A stretch of DNA of 62,989 bases from an uncultured Bacteroidales bacterium (GCA_902768435.1 CACXLJ010000011.1:1-62989), one strand, 5' to 3'. Counted from the first letter of the stretch, positions 44,803 through 55,532 are shown. Translations and numbers: made by a program. The notes: generated by a model from the letters alone, not told the origin.

Positions 44803-46467
44803 TTATTTGGTTGCTTTTTTCTGTGACTGCTCGGCACGGTGGCGGGCAGCGATGGCATCGTACTCGGGGTTGCCGTTGAGAAGCAGGCTGTTGTAGAGCT
44901 GGTCGTCGTAGATGACCTTGAGGGCCGCCTTGAGGTCGGGATTCTCGTGATTGACAATCTTGGTATAGGCCTCTTGTTCGGCAAATGTGTCGCGAGCGAT
45001 GAGCGCCTTGACATAGGTGCTGATGACGCGCTTGCTTGTGGCGTATTGCTCCTCGTTATAGGTCACTTTCTCTTTCTCGCCTGCAGCAATGAGCGCTTGC
45101 ATCATGTCGTCGGTCACATTAAAGCGTTTGTCGAAGTCGTCAACCGTAGCATATTGTTTCTTAAGGTCTTTGCGATGCTTGTCGACATAGTCAATTGCAT
45201 ACTGATAGATGACGCCTTTGGCCACAAGGTCGCGGTAGTAGGTACTATACTCGCTGGTGTCGACGGGCACAAAAATGTCGGGCATAATGCCGCCACCGCC
45301 GTAGATGGTGCGACGGTTTTTGAGCGTTGAATAGCGGAGCGAGTCGTTGAACTGGATGCTGTCGATGCAGTAGTATTCACCCTCTTTTGAGCGATTAAGG
45401 ATATCTTCGCTGTAAGCCTTCTTGTCGCCCTTGACATAGGGTTTCTGGATGCAGCGGCCCGATGGGGTATAGTAGCGTGCCACGGTGAGGCGCATCATGG
45501 ACCCGTCGTCGAAGCGGATGGGTCGCTGAACCAGGCCCTTGGCAAAGGTGCGACGGCCCACGACCACGGCGCGGTCCCAATCCTGCATGGCTCCGGCAAA
45601 GATTTCGGATGCCGATGCGCTGTACTGGTTGACCATGATCACCATCTTGAGGTCTTTGTATTTTCCGTTGCCAAAGGCTGTTGCCTCGTTGCGTGGCGCG
45701 TTCAGACCCTCGGTATAGACAATCAGCTGTCCGCCGTTCAGGAACTCGTTGCTCATCTCGATGGCCGAGTTGAGGTAGCCGCCTCCGTTGTCGTTCAGGT
45801 CAATGATGACTTGGTCCATGCCCTGCTTTTTGAGTTTATCAAGCGCATCCATCATCTCGTTATAGGTTTTTGCACCAAAGCTCGAGATGCGAATGTAGCC
45901 TGTGCGCTCGTCGAGCATATAGCTGGCATCCACGCTGTAGAGGGGTATCTTGTCGCGCGTGATTTTAAAGGTGATGAGGTCTTTCTGGTTGCCTCGTTTC
46001 ACCTTCACAGTCACTTTTGTTCCTTTTTTGCCACGCAGTTTCTTTTGTATGTCGCTGTTCTTGATTTTCACGCCGGCAATGCTGGTGTCGTTGACATAGA
46101 TGATGCGGTCGCCAGGCAAGATGCCCACGCGCTCTGATGGGCCACCGGGGGTGGTCTGTATCACATAGAGCGTGTCCTGCTTCATGTTGAACTGGATGCC
46201 GATGCCGCTGAACTCGCCTTGCAAGGGTTCTTCCATTTCCTTGGTCTCCTTGGCGTCGGTGTAGCTGGAGTGGGGATCGAGCTTGTCGAGCATGCCCACA
46301 ATGGCATCTTCCACGAGTTTGTTCTCGTCGACGCTGTCAACATAGAGGTTGCTGATGGCATATTGTGCATTCATGAGCTTCTGGAGCGCTTGAGGCAGCG
46401 TCTGTCGAGCACCCAGTGTGAGCGTGACGCACAGCGTGACAATGATGAATATGGCGGTTTTTTTCAT
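44803..46467 (-). CDS. S41-family carboxyl-terminal processing peptidase
   Basis: A 554-residue exported protease (signal peptide about 1-19). After an N-terminal helical part with DPHSSYTDAKE, a PDZ domain lies near 90-170 (GIGIQFN, GILPGDRIIYVND). The S41 catalytic core has the Ser in YSASASEIFAGA and the Lys in RRTFAKGLVQ. Such enzymes trim the C-termini of periplasmic proteins, and some regulate peptidoglycan hydrolases. It is the last gene of the minus-strand group after parE and coaD. Confidence 0.9.
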   Translation of the reverse strand: MKKTAIFIIVTLCVTLTLGARQTLPQALQKLMNAQYAISNLYVDSVDENKLVEDAIVGMLDKLDPHSSYTDAKETKEMEEPLQGEFSGIGIQFNMKQDTLYVIQTTPGGPSERVGILPGDRIIYVNDTSIAGVKIKNSDIQKKLRGKKGTKVTVKVKRGNQKDLITFKITRDKIPLYSVDASYMLDERTGYIRISSFGAKTYNEMMDALDKLKKQGMDQVIIDLNDNGGGYLNSAIEMSNEFLNGGQLIVYTEGLNAPRNEATAFGNGKYKDLKMVIMVNQYSASASEIFAGAMQDWDRAVVVGRRTFAKGLVQRPIRFDDGSMMRLTVARYYTPSGRCIQKPYVKGDKKAYSEDILNRSKEGEYYCIDSIQFNDSLRYSTLKNRRTIYGGGGIMPDIFVPVDTSEYSTYYRDLVAKGVIYQYAIDYVDKHRKDLKKQYATVDDFDKRFNVTDDMMQALIAAGEKEKVTYNEEQYATSKRVISTYVKALIARDTFAEQEAYTKIVNHENPDLKAALKVIYDDQLYNSLLLNGNPEYDAIAARHRAEQSQKKATK

Positions 46468-46504
46468 TTTCGTTTGAGTCTATTGTGGTTTTATGAGTAA
46501 AAAA

Positions 46505-47023
46505 TTATTTGTCGTTCTTGAAAATCCAATGCTCGGGCACGAGATTCCAGTCGATGTTCTTGGGCAGGTAGGCAGTGACATCTTGCTTGTACTTGACCAG
46601 TTCGCGCACGATGCTGGAGCTGATGTGGCTGTGTTCGGGCAGGGTGTAAAGTAGCACGGTTTCGATGCCCGAGAACTCGCGGTTCACCTCGGCCATATTC
46701 ATCTCGTTTTCAAAGTCCTGAATGAGCCTCACACCGCGCAAGAAGAAGTTGGCGTTTAGCTCGCGTGCCACTTCGGCCGTGAGTCCGGTGTAGGTAATGA
46801 CTTTCACCTTGGGCTCATTTTTGAAAACCGATTCAATGAGCTGTTTTCTCAGTTCCATCGAGGTGAGTGCCTGCTTGTTGATGTTCACGCCAATGGCGAT
46901 GATGATCTCGTCGAAAAGCGGCAGGGCGCGCATCACAATGGATTCGTGTCCGCGGGTGAATGGGTCGAAGGAGCCCGGAAACAGGGCAATTCTCTTGTTA
47001 TCAGTGCAGTGTGATGTCTTCAT
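46505..47023 (-). CDS. coaD: Phosphopantetheine adenylyltransferase
   Basis: A 172-residue enzyme of CoA synthesis. The ATG at 47023 is chosen; a TTG at 47032 is the alternative. The nucleotidyltransferase motif T-x-G-H is at residues 23-26 ([14 protein letters not shown]), and the family block [24 protein letters not shown] is present, with the SSxxRE segment. It converts 4-phosphopantetheine and ATP to dephospho-CoA. Its first 23 nt overlap the 3' end of parE, implying co-translation. Confidence 0.93.
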   Translation of the reverse strand: MKTSHCTDNKRIALFPGSFDPFTRGHESIVMRALPLFDEIIIAIGVNINKQALTSMELRKQLIESVFKNEPKVKVITYTGLTAEVARELNANFFLRGVRLIQDFENEMNMAEVNREFSGIETVLLYTLPEHSHISSSIVRELVKYKQDVTAYLPKNIDWNLVPEHWIFKNDK

Positions 47024-48959
47024 CGTCTTCAATCACTAAGTTGTTTACAATAAATTCCTGTCGCTCCATGGTGTTCTTGCCCATGAAGAAGGCGAGCATG
47101 TTGTTCACGGCGTCTTCCTTGCGCAGGTGCACGCGGTCGAGTCGCATGTCGGGCCCTATGAAGTCTTTGAACTCAGGAGGCGAAATCTCGCCAAGACCTT
47201 TGAATCGTGTGATTTCGGCATTTTCGCCGAGCTTGTTGATGGCCCTCACGCGCTCCTCGTTGTTGTAGCAGTAGTAGGTCTCCACCTTTTGCTCTTTGGC
47301 CTCCTTGCCTGCAGCACGGTTCTTGCGCTTGGCATCCTTGCGGTTGCGCACACGGAAGAGCGGGGTTTGCAAGATGTAGAGGTGCCCGGTCTTGATGAGC
47401 TCGGGGTAGAACTGGAGGAAGTAGGTGAGCAGCAGCAGGCGTATGTGCATGCCGTCGACATCGGCATCGGTGGCTATGATCACCTTGTTGTAACGGAGTC
47501 CGTCGATGCCGTCGTCTATGTTGAGGGCGGCCTGCAAGAGGCCAAACTCCTCATTCTCGTACACCTTTTTGGTGGGTAGGCCGTAGGTGTTGAGCGGTTT
47601 ACCCCTGAGCGAGAACACCGCCTGGGTCTCGACATCGCGAATGGTGGTGATGGAGCCGCTTGCCGAGAGTCCCTCGGTGATGAACAGCGAAGTCTCCTCG
47701 CGGCGGTCGACCTTGCCTGGACGGTTGTCGTTGAAGTGCACGCGGCAATCGCGCAACTTGCTGTTGTGCAGCGCCACCTTCTTGGCACGCTCACGCGTGA
47801 GTTTGGTCACACCGGCAATGGCCTTGCGCTCTCGCTCGCTCTCCATGATTTTCTTGAGCATGATCTCGGCCGTTTCGGGGTCTTTGTGCAGGTAGTTGTC
47901 GACCTCGCGTTTCACAAAGTCGTTGATAAACTTGTAGATGGTGGGGCCGTCCTTCCACATGAGGTTGCTGCCCAGCTTGATTTTGGTTTGCGATTCAAAC
48001 ACTGGTTCCTCGACTTTGATGCTCACAGCGGCCACGATGCCGTTGCGTATGTCGCTGAACTCAAAGTTCTTGCCGTAGAATTCCTTGATGGTGCGTGAGA
48101 GCACTTCGCGAAACGCCGTCTGGTGCGTGCCGCCCTGTGTGGTGTGCTGGCCGTTGACAAACGAGTAGAATTCCTCGCCCATCTGCTGTGCATGCGTGAC
48201 CACGATTTCGATGTCGTTGTCCTTGAAGTGCATGAGCGGATAGAGCGGGTCGTTGGTCATGTTCTCCTTCACCAGGTCGCTCAAGCCGTTGCGTGAATGA
48301 TAGCGCTTGCCGTTGAACAGGAGCGATAGACCGGTGTTGAGGAAGGAGTAGTTCTTGATCATCGTTTCGATGATGTCTTCGCGGAACTCGTAGTTCTTGA
48401 AGATGGTGCCATCGGGCGTGAAGCGCACGAGCGTGCCGTTCTCTTCTCCCTCGTTGGCGGGAGTGATGCCGCTCTCGTCGGTGACGAGTCCCTCTTTATA
48501 GGTAACGCTGGAACACTGCCCGTCGCGCACCGAGCGAATGTAGAAGTTGCTCGACAAGGCGTTGACCGCCTTGATGCCCACACCGTTAAGACCCACGCTG
48601 CGCTTGTAGTTCTTGGAGTCGTACTTGCCACCGGTGTTCATCTTCGACGAGGCTTCTTTCACCTGGTCGAGTGGAATGCCGCGGCCGTAGTCGCGAATGG
48701 TTACGGTGCCATCTTCCACATCCACGCTGATGGTGGGTTTGGCAAAGCCTGTGTTGTACTCGTCGATGCTGTTGTCGATCACCTCTTTCATGAGCACATA
48801 AATGCCGTCGTCGCTTTGTGAGCCGTCGCCCAGCTTGCCTATGTACATGCCGGGGCGGAGCCTGATGTGCTCGCGCGGTGTGAGTGTGATGAGCTTTTCG
48901 TAGCCGCCAAAGTCAGACGGCTGCTGTTCCAATTCGTTTATTTCTAAGTTTTCAGCCAT
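47001..48959 (-). CDS. parE: DNA topoisomerase IV subunit B (ParE)
   Basis: A 652-residue type IIA topoisomerase B subunit. The GHKL ATPase motifs are [17 protein letters not shown] and [13 protein letters not shown]. The Toprim motifs are EGLSASGS and [10 protein letters not shown]. The start [20 protein letters not shown] is typical of ParE rather than GyrB. It separates daughter chromosomes together with ParC, whose gene is not in the window. coaD and the S41 peptidase gene follow on the same strand. Confidence 0.92.
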   Translation of the reverse strand: MAENLEINELEQQPSDFGGYEKLITLTPREHIRLRPGMYIGKLGDGSQSDDGIYVLMKEVIDNSIDEYNTGFAKPTISVDVEDGTVTIRDYGRGIPLDQVKEASSKMNTGGKYDSKNYKRSVGLNGVGIKAVNALSSNFYIRSVRDGQCSSVTYKEGLVTDESGITPANEGEENGTLVRFTPDGTIFKNYEFREDIIETMIKNYSFLNTGLSLLFNGKRYHSRNGLSDLVKENMTNDPLYPLMHFKDNDIEIVVTHAQQMGEEFYSFVNGQHTTQGGTHQTAFREVLSRTIKEFYGKNFEFSDIRNGIVAAVSIKVEEPVFESQTKIKLGSNLMWKDGPTIYKFINDFVKREVDNYLHKDPETAEIMLKKIMESERERKAIAGVTKLTRERAKKVALHNSKLRDCRVHFNDNRPGKVDRREETSLFITEGLSASGSITTIRDVETQAVFSLRGKPLNTYGLPTKKVYENEEFGLLQAALNIDDGIDGLRYNKVIIATDADVDGMHIRLLLLTYFLQFYPELIKTGHLYILQTPLFRVRNRKDAKRKNRAAGKEAKEQKVETYYCYNNEERVRAINKLGENAEITRFKGLGEISPPEFKDFIGPDMRLDRVHLRKEDAVNNMLAFFMGKNTMERQEFIVNNLVIEDDEDITLH

Positions 48960-49007
48960 TATTGGTTGTTATAGTTGTTTCTTGTATGAGGTTTCTGAAT
49001 TAACCTA

Positions 49008-49015
49008 CAAAATTA
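49008..49015 (-). promoter_or_regulatory. Candidate -7 element of parE
   Basis: On the minus strand TAATTTTG fits TAnnTTTG and lies 48 nt before the start. A TTTG at 49034-49031 is only 15 nt away, shorter than usual. Confidence 0.4.
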
Positions 49016-49104
49016 GCAAAAAAAATCGTGCAAACGGTTGGATTATCATTTTTTTGCATTTGCGAGGTTAAATGTTTCGCCTCGATTGTGTGTCCATTCA
49101 ATGG

Positions 49105-49207
49105 TTGCTGCGGAGCTGAGGAGTCGTTCTTTATAATCAGACAATGGATGACTATTGGTTGACAATTTATAAGATTGATGACAATTGTTGCTACGGAGCT
49201 GAGGAGT
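49105..49207 (+). repeat. Two copies of a 20-bp sequence
   Basis: TTGCTGCGGAGCTGAGGAGT (49105-49124) and TTGCTACGGAGCTGAGGAGT (49188-49207) differ at one base. A looser relative (CGCTACGGAGTGGTGGAGTT) is at 61792-61811 near the tRNA gene, so this is probably a dispersed intergenic repeat. Confidence 0.7.
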
Positions 49208-49334
49208 ATAGGAGTGGCGCTGATGCACTTTTGTTGCAACAATGCTACAATATAATCTCACAAAGCAGGTGGCACACAATCACCACATAACAATCATCGC
49301 ACAAAGGGGCTGGCACACAAAGCCTGGGGTGGGG

Positions 49335-49468
49335 ATAAAAAAGCAACGCGTCTCCCGACGCGTCACCCTAGGAAAAATAGTATGAATAAAATGAGGTATT
49401 AGGGTTAGCCTTTATTATAATCGAACCGTGCTGAATGTGAGCCGTGTTCTATATAATGTCTCAATTAT
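49335..49468 (-). ncRNA. Possible small RNA, about 130 nt
   Basis: On the minus strand TTTG (49505-49502), 19 nt, GAAATTTG (49482-49475, one mismatch to the -7 consensus) predicts a start near 49468. A clean terminator ends it at 49336-49363, and no coding frame lies between. Within the transcript TAGGGT (49400-49405) can pair with ACCCTA (49365-49370). I recognise no known RNA family. Confidence 0.35.
49336..49363 (-). terminator. Orphan minus-strand terminator
   Basis: ACGCGTC (49346-49352) and GACGCGT (49357-49363) form a perfect 7-bp stem with loop TCCC. A TTTTTT run follows only on the minus strand. No annotated minus-strand gene precedes it. Confidence 0.7.
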
Positions 49469-49474
49469 TTGTTG

Positions 49475-49505
49475 CAAATTTCGGTAAAATTTATGAAATA
49501 ACAAA
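49475..49505 (-). promoter_or_regulatory. Candidate promoter of the possible small RNA
   Basis: TTTG (49505-49502), 19-nt spacer, GAAATTTG (49482-49475) on the minus strand. The spacing is right; the first -7 base deviates. Confidence 0.35.
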
Positions 49506-49599
49506 ATTTTGTGGATATTTTTTTTAGAAATAAGTTGGAAATTGCTTTAAAAGAATGAAATTTTTTTGTTAATTTGCACACTGAAGCTTAAAGAAAAAG

Positions 49600-52230
49600 A
49601 TGAAGTTGATGTTGAAGCGCTTTGTGCAGCTGTTTGTTACATTGCTGTTTATGGTAGGGGTATCGTGTAACCGCACCGCTAAGATGAGCAACGATGTGAT
49701 AGCTCAGACCGATAAATATGTTGTGACATGCGATAGCGTGATACAGGGACAATATGTGGCCTGTGCGCTGTCGGGGATGCACATCGAGAGCAATTTCGAG
49801 CCTTCAACGATGCATCGCAAGGTGCCAGCCGAGATTCCGTTTAAACTCGCTTATAATGCCCACGACAACGAATTGCCGTCGGGGCAGACTCATTATCTGC
49901 AAGTGATGGCCGACACGGTGCGTGTGGTGGCCGGTGTTGCCGACAAGCCGCATGTGACTGGGACGGTGACTTCGGAGTCGCTGCCCCGCAAGGTGACGCT
50001 GCTGGTTGACATGCGCGCCAAGGAGGACTCGCTGAAGCGGGTGGGCTACTTTGTGGCATCGAGAGGTGACACGATCTATGGCGACTCGTTTAACGGTGTT
50101 TGGGTGGCTGTCGATGATCCGTCGTACACCACCGACTTCAAGACCTTGAGCGAACGCGACGACCTGAAGCTGAAGCCCACGGGCGAGAGTGGTGTTTATG
50201 AGACTACCCTTGTGCTGGGCGATGCGTTGCCTGGCGTGTCGAGCCAGAAAAGCTGGAGCATAGAGCAACTGCCCAAACCCTATGCCCAGGTGAACACGGG
50301 TGCCAAGCTGATTGATGCCCTGTATAACATGGCCGTGAACACTATTTATAATAATAAGGTGAACGGAAACTTCGTGAAGAGTGCAGCGAGCGTGAACGAC
50401 ATTACCTATCCGGTGATTCTGTCGCTGGCCTATCTTGACCCCGAAGCGTCGAAAAACAGCCTGAAACTCATGGTGACCGACGGCCGCATTTCTCACGAGA
50501 GCAAGGGCGAGTTGTGGCCCATCGTGTCGGACGACATCTCATGGGCATCGGCGGCGTGGGAGGTGTATAGCGTGACGGGCGACAAGGAGTGGCTGCGTTA
50601 TGCCTATGATGTGGTGCGGCAATCGATAGAACAGGACTATGAAACCAACTTCGACGAGTTCGAACACCTGATGCATGGCGGTACTTGGTACTCGCTGACG
50701 GGCAATCTATACTATCCGTCGTGGATGCAACTCACGCACATCTATGAGTCGATGTCGCTGACCAACAATGCGCAATATGCGCGCGCCTTTGAAATACTGA
50801 ACGATATGAGCGACGAGCTGGGCGTGGAGAATGAATATGGCTCGCTGGTGATGGATGTGCGTGATGCCATCAACGAGAAATTCTGGAATGAGCGCAAGGG
50901 CTATTATAGCCAGTACACCTATATGCCAGCCTATCCCATCCAGTCGCCGTGCATCGATAATCTGGGCCAGGCACTGTGCGTGCTGTGGAACATTGCTAAC
51001 GACGACCGTGCCGAGAACCTGATTATGAAGACCCCGATGGCGCCTTATGGAATAACCGTGACCAGTCCGCACTACGCCAGTGGCGGCATCATGAACCAGA
51101 GTGAGTTGTCATTCCCCATGATACAGGCGTTTTGGAACATAGCCGCTGCCAAAACCGGCAACGAGCACAGTCTGCGTCGCGGACTGGGAGCCTTGTACCG
51201 ATTGCCAGCGCTTTACTGCACCTATAAGTCGTGGTGCAATGCCTATACCGGTGAAACGCTCGACACAGGGCTGGGCAGTCTGAGTGCTGCCGCCGCCAAT
51301 GCGTCGATGATATTCAGGGTTTATGCGGGCATTACTTTCTTGCCTAACGGCTTGGAGCTGAATCCGTTTGTACCCGTGTTCCTGACTGGAAAAAAGGAGA
51401 TTAAGGGATTCAGATACCGTCAGTCGGTGCTTGATATCACCATTGAGGGAACGGGCGACGACATCGAGTCGATCACACTCGACGATGTGTCGACCCACGA
51501 CAATTTCATACCTGCCACACTGAAGGGGCATCATCAGATTCACATCAAGCTGTGCCACACCAATCATGCCTTGCAGGAAATCACGGTGAGCGACTCGGCC
51601 TTCAGCCTGCCCGCTACGCCCTTGCTGTCGTGGCGCAACGGCGTGGCCCGCATCGAGAACTATGACGGTGCGATGAGCTATCGCCGCGTGATCAATGGCG
51701 AGTTGAGCTACACGGTGCGCGATACAACCTACATGACCCAGGTCGACATTGACCGCTTTAGTGTGCGTGCAGTGCTCGCCATAGGGCAGTACTCGATGGG
51801 TTATGTGTCTAATCCCTACCTGCATGCCCCCATGAGCAAAATCTTCCGTTTCGCCCCTTGGGTAAGCGGCGGCAGCCGTGGCGCTGGCGCGATGGTAGAG
51901 TCGGCACTCGGACTGAATGACCACATCACCATGCAGGTGATTGTTGACGAGCCCGGCACCTATATGCTCGATGTGCGATATGCCAACGGCAACGGTAATG
52001 TGACCTCGACAGGCACATGTGCGGCGCGCAAGGTGATTGTGAACACACACCGCCAGGCAACGCTGGTAATGCCTGCCATGGGACTTGACGAATGGCACCG
52101 GAAGGGCATGACCAACATGGTGCGTGTGGAGCTACTGCAGGGCCGTAACGAGATAGAGCTGCGTTGCGAGCCCGGCATGGGCAGCGATGTACCTATTATG
52201 CTCGACTATATGCGTTTGATCAAGAAATAA
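49600..52230 (+). CDS. Lipoprotein with six-hairpin-glycosidase-like domain and C-terminal CBM-like domain
   Basis: An 876-residue lipoprotein (lipobox region MVGVSC, C23). Residues about 100-210 are beta-rich. Residues 230-600 look like an (alpha/alpha)6 barrel of the six-hairpin glycosidase type (YLDPEASKNSLKLMV, GELWPIVSDDISWASAAWEVY, YPSWMQLTHIYESM, GGIMNQSELSFPMIQAFW). The last 170 residues resemble a CBM6/35-like beta-sandwich (YMLDVRYANGNGN, RVELLQGRNEIELRC, MLDYMRLI). Catalytic acids cannot be assigned with confidence, and no GH family is named. It starts a + strand group that leads to SusC/SusD, so a glycan-degrading role is likely. The Tricorn gene follows after 13 nt. Confidence 0.65.
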   Translation: MKLMLKRFVQLFVTLLFMVGVSCNRTAKMSNDVIAQTDKYVVTCDSVIQGQYVACALSGMHIESNFEPSTMHRKVPAEIPFKLAYNAHDNELPSGQTHYLQVMADTVRVVAGVADKPHVTGTVTSESLPRKVTLLVDMRAKEDSLKRVGYFVASRGDTIYGDSFNGVWVAVDDPSYTTDFKTLSERDDLKLKPTGESGVYETTLVLGDALPGVSSQKSWSIEQLPKPYAQVNTGAKLIDALYNMAVNTIYNNKVNGNFVKSAASVNDITYPVILSLAYLDPEASKNSLKLMVTDGRISHESKGELWPIVSDDISWASAAWEVYSVTGDKEWLRYAYDVVRQSIEQDYETNFDEFEHLMHGGTWYSLTGNLYYPSWMQLTHIYESMSLTNNAQYARAFEILNDMSDELGVENEYGSLVMDVRDAINEKFWNERKGYYSQYTYMPAYPIQSPCIDNLGQALCVLWNIANDDRAENLIMKTPMAPYGITVTSPHYASGGIMNQSELSFPMIQAFWNIAAAKTGNEHSLRRGLGALYRLPALYCTYKSWCNAYTGETLDTGLGSLSAAAANASMIFRVYAGITFLPNGLELNPFVPVFLTGKKEIKGFRYRQSVLDITIEGTGDDIESITLDDVSTHDNFIPATLKGHHQIHIKLCHTNHALQEITVSDSAFSLPATPLLSWRNGVARIENYDGAMSYRRVINGELSYTVRDTTYMTQVDIDRFSVRAVLAIGQYSMGYVSNPYLHAPMSKIFRFAPWVSGGSRGAGAMVESALGLNDHITMQVIVDEPGTYMLDVRYANGNGNVTSTGTCAARKVIVNTHRQATLVMPAMGLDEWHRKGMTNMVRVELLQGRNEIELRCEPGMGSDVPIMLDYMRLIKK

Positions 52231-52243
52231 CTATTAAAATACA

Positions 52244-55200
52244 ATGACAACCATGAAGAAATGGATTTTAACAGTGGCTTTATCGGCCACGCTGATGAAC
52301 TTGCAGGCCGAGGAAGGCCGATTGCTGCGTTTCCCCGCCACTAATGGCGTGGATGTGGCATTTTCCTATGCCGGCGACATTTATCGTGTGCCTGTAACGG
52401 GCGGTCTTGCCCAGAAACTCACATCGCACAAGGGCTATGAGGCATTTTCACGCTATTCGCCCGATGGCAGCCAGATTGCCTTCACCGGGCAATATGACGG
52501 CAATACCGAGGTGTATGTTATTCCCAGCAGCGGGGGCAAGCCTAAACGCATCACCTACACTGCTCACAATGAGCGTGACGACTGGGGCGACCGCATGGGG
52601 CCTAACAACATTACCATGACCTGGACCCCTGACGGCCGTGGCGTGATTTTCCGTAACCGCATCAGCGAGAGTTTTGACGGGCAGTTGTGGTGCGCTCCCC
52701 TCGATGGCGGCATGGCCACGCGTCTGCCGTTGCCCGAAGGCGGCTTTTGCAGCTACTCGCCCGATGGCAAGAAACTCGCCTACAACCGCGTATTCCGCGA
52801 GTTCCGCACTTGGAAATACTACAAAGGCGGCATGGCCGACGACATTTGGGTGTGGGACACCGAAGCCAAGACGGTGCGCAATGTGACTAACAATGTGGCA
52901 CAGGACATTGCCCCCATGTGGATTGGCGATGAAATCTATTTCATCAGCGACCGTGATAACCGTATGAACCTGTTTGTTTACAACACGGTTACGGGTGCTA
53001 CGCAGAAAGTAACTAATTTTGAAGACTATGATGTGAAATTCCCCAGCTGTGGCGGTGGAATGATTGTGTTTGAGAAAGGCGGTTATCTGTATCGTTTAGA
53101 CCCCAGCACCAAGCAGACTCATAAGATTGATGTTGTGCTCAACAGCGAGGACAACTACGCTCGCCAGGAGATGCGCAATGTGAAGGACTTCATGACCATG
53201 GCATCGCTCTCGCCCGACGGCAACCGCATGGCGGTCACTGCTCGTGGTGAGGTGTTTGATGTGCCGGTGAAGAAAGGCGTGACGCGTAACATCACTCACT
53301 CATCGGGTGTTCACGAGCGCAATGCCCAGTGGAGCCCTGATGGCAAGAACATCGCCTATGTGAGCGATGCCACGGGTGAATCGGAACTGTGGATGCGTCC
53401 GGCCGAGGGTGGCGATGCTGTTCAGCTCACCTCTAATAATAACACCCGCATTCAAGACTTTGTGTGGAGCCCCGACGGCAAGCAAATTGTGTACACCGAC
53501 CGTGAGAACCGAATCATGCTGCTCAATGTGGCATTGCGCTCGAGTGTGATGCTGTGCCAAGACTCGATTGGCACTTATCCCACACCGCGCTTCTCGCCCG
53601 ATGGGCGCTGGCTTGCTTACAGCCAGGTGACCCGCAACCAGCACAGCGTGGTGTATCTCTACGACATGACAGCCCGCAAGGAGTATGCTGTGACCGATGC
53701 ATGGTATGACTCTAATTCGCCTGAGTTCAGTGCCGACGGCAAGTATCTGATTTTTGCTTCGGGCAGGGATTTCAATCCCATCTATAGCGAGATAGAATGG
53801 AACTTTGCTTATAATAAACAAGAGGGAATCTATTTGGCAATGCTTGCTGCCGATACTCCTTCGCCCTTCTTGCCCAAGGATGACGCTGTCACGGTGCCAA
53901 CCAATGAGAATGAGAAAAAAACGGGCGACAAGAAACCTGACAAGAAACAGGCCGCAGCCAAACCGCAATCCATGAAGGTAGATGCCGAGGGTATTGGCAA
54001 CCGTATAGTAAAGGTGCCCGTAGCCGGCGACCACTATGGCGGATTCTATTGCGACGGCAAATTGCTTTGGTATTATGGCAATGGCGGTACACACATATAT
54101 AATATAGAGGAACAGAAGGACGAACTGATTGTTTCCAAAGCTCGCATGCAGGTGTCGCCCGACAAGATGAAGGCACTCTTCATGCGCGGCAGGGACTTGT
54201 TTGTGGTTGACCTGCCGCGTGGCAAGGTCGAGCTGAAGGATGCCGTGAAACTCGACGATGTTGTGGCCGACATCAACTATGAGCAGGAATGGCGTCAGAT
54301 TTATGACGAGGCATGGCGCAACTATCGTGACGGTTTCTATTTGAAAGATATGCAGGGTGTGGACTGGAAGGCGATGCACGACAAGTATGCCGAACTGTTG
54401 CCATGGGTGAAGAACCGTCTGGATTTGACCTATGTGATAGGCGGCCTCATCGGTGAGCTGGCAGTGGGCCATGCCTATGTGGATGGCGGCGACCATATTC
54501 CGGCAGATGTGAAATCGACGGGTATGCTGGGCGCTGAAGTTGTACGCGATGGCAAAGCCTTCAAGATTACAAAGATACTGCAGGGCGCACCTGACCGCAA
54601 GTCGCTGCGTTCGCCGCTCACCGAGCCGGGCATGAATGTGAAGGTGGGTGACTGCATTACGGCTGTAGATGGTGTGTCGACTGCCGATGTGAACAACCTA
54701 TACAGTTTGCTGCAAGGCAAGGCCGGGGTGCTTACCGAACTGACGATAGCCTCGAACGCTTCGGGTGCCGGTGCCCGCAAGGTGGTGGTGAATCCCATAG
54801 CCGACGAGTATCCGCTCTATCATTACGAGTGGGTGCAGAACAACATCAAATATGTGAGCGAAAAGACTGGCGGCAGAGTAGGGTACATTTACATTCCCGA
54901 CATGGGTCCCGACGGCCTGAACGAGTTTGCCCGCTACTTCTTTGCCCAGCTCGACAAGGAGGCGCTCATTGTGGACGACCGCGGTAACGGCGGCGGCAAC
55001 ATCTCGCCCATGATAATCGAACGACTGCTGCGTCAGCCCTATCGCATGACCATGTTCCGCGGCAGCAACTTTAACGGCACTATTCCTGAGCAGACCATCG
55101 TAGGTCCCAAAGTGCTGCTGGTGAACAAGTACTCGGCAAGCGACGGCGACCTGTTCCCCTGGAGTTTCAAGGAAAACAAGATTGGTCCCGTGATTGGCAC

Positions 55201-55489
55201 TCGCAGTTGGGGTGGTATCATCGGCATCAACGGTTCGTTGCCCTATGTCGATGGCACCAGCATAACCACGCCCTTCTTCACCAACTACAGTATGAGGGGC
55301 GAGTGGATTGTCGAGAATCATGGTGTTGACCCCGACATTGTGGTTGACAACGACCCGCTCCGCGAATTTGCCGGCGAGGATCAGCAGCTCGACAAGGCCA
55401 TTGAGGTCATTCTCGAACAGCTCAAGTACCGCAAACCCTTGCCCAAAACTCCTGCTCCGCGCACCATGCGCGATTTGGGCGTCAAGTGA
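52244..55489 (+). CDS. Tricorn-type S41 peptidase with beta-propeller
   Basis: A 1081-residue exported protease (signal peptide about 1-22; a second Met at 52253 is possible). Residues 30-520 contain many TolB/PD40-type propeller blades (SPDGSQIAFTG, SPDGKKLAYNR, WSPDGKNIAYVS). A Lys/Pro-rich linker follows near 545-570, then a Tricorn C1 helical part, a PDZ domain near 755-850 and the S41 protease core with YSASDGD (nucleophile S966). Tricorn degrades peptides from other proteases; Bacteroidota homologues are periplasmic. It is 13 nt after the glycosidase-like gene and has a strong terminator. Confidence 0.9.
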   Translation: MTTMKKWILTVALSATLMNLQAEEGRLLRFPATNGVDVAFSYAGDIYRVPVTGGLAQKLTSHKGYEAFSRYSPDGSQIAFTGQYDGNTEVYVIPSSGGKPKRITYTAHNERDDWGDRMGPNNITMTWTPDGRGVIFRNRISESFDGQLWCAPLDGGMATRLPLPEGGFCSYSPDGKKLAYNRVFREFRTWKYYKGGMADDIWVWDTEAKTVRNVTNNVAQDIAPMWIGDEIYFISDRDNRMNLFVYNTVTGATQKVTNFEDYDVKFPSCGGGMIVFEKGGYLYRLDPSTKQTHKIDVVLNSEDNYARQEMRNVKDFMTMASLSPDGNRMAVTARGEVFDVPVKKGVTRNITHSSGVHERNAQWSPDGKNIAYVSDATGESELWMRPAEGGDAVQLTSNNNTRIQDFVWSPDGKQIVYTDRENRIMLLNVALRSSVMLCQDSIGTYPTPRFSPDGRWLAYSQVTRNQHSVVYLYDMTARKEYAVTDAWYDSNSPEFSADGKYLIFASGRDFNPIYSEIEWNFAYNKQEGIYLAMLAADTPSPFLPKDDAVTVPTNENEKKTGDKKPDKKQAAAKPQSMKVDAEGIGNRIVKVPVAGDHYGGFYCDGKLLWYYGNGGTHIYNIEEQKDELIVSKARMQVSPDKMKALFMRGRDLFVVDLPRGKVELKDAVKLDDVVADINYEQEWRQIYDEAWRNYRDGFYLKDMQGVDWKAMHDKYAELLPWVKNRLDLTYVIGGLIGELAVGHAYVDGGDHIPADVKSTGMLGAEVVRDGKAFKITKILQGAPDRKSLRSPLTEPGMNVKVGDCITAVDGVSTADVNNLYSLLQGKAGVLTELTIASNASGAGARKVVVNPIADEYPLYHYEWVQNNIKYVSEKTGGRVGYIYIPDMGPDGLNEFARYFFAQLDKEALIVDDRGNGGGNISPMIIERLLRQPYRMTMFRGSNFNGTIPEQTIVGPKVLLVNKYSASDGDLFPWSFKENKIGPVIGTRSWGGIIGINGSLPYVDGTSITTPFFTNYSMRGEWIVENHGVDPDIVVDNDPLREFAGEDQQLDKAIEVILEQLKYRKPLPKTPAPRTMRDLGVK

Positions 55490-55532
55490 GACAGTAATAC
55501 AAGTCCTGCGCCATCAGGCATGGACGATTGAA

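Larger units (their letters stand above)
48960..49599. other. Gene-free stretch between parE and the next lipoprotein gene
   Basis: No gene is supported over 640 bp. It holds a candidate parE -7 box, two copies of a 20-bp sequence (49105-49124 and 49188-49207) and a strong minus-strand terminator without a gene before it (49336-49363). A possible minus-strand promoter lies at 49475-49505. Confidence 0.6.
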
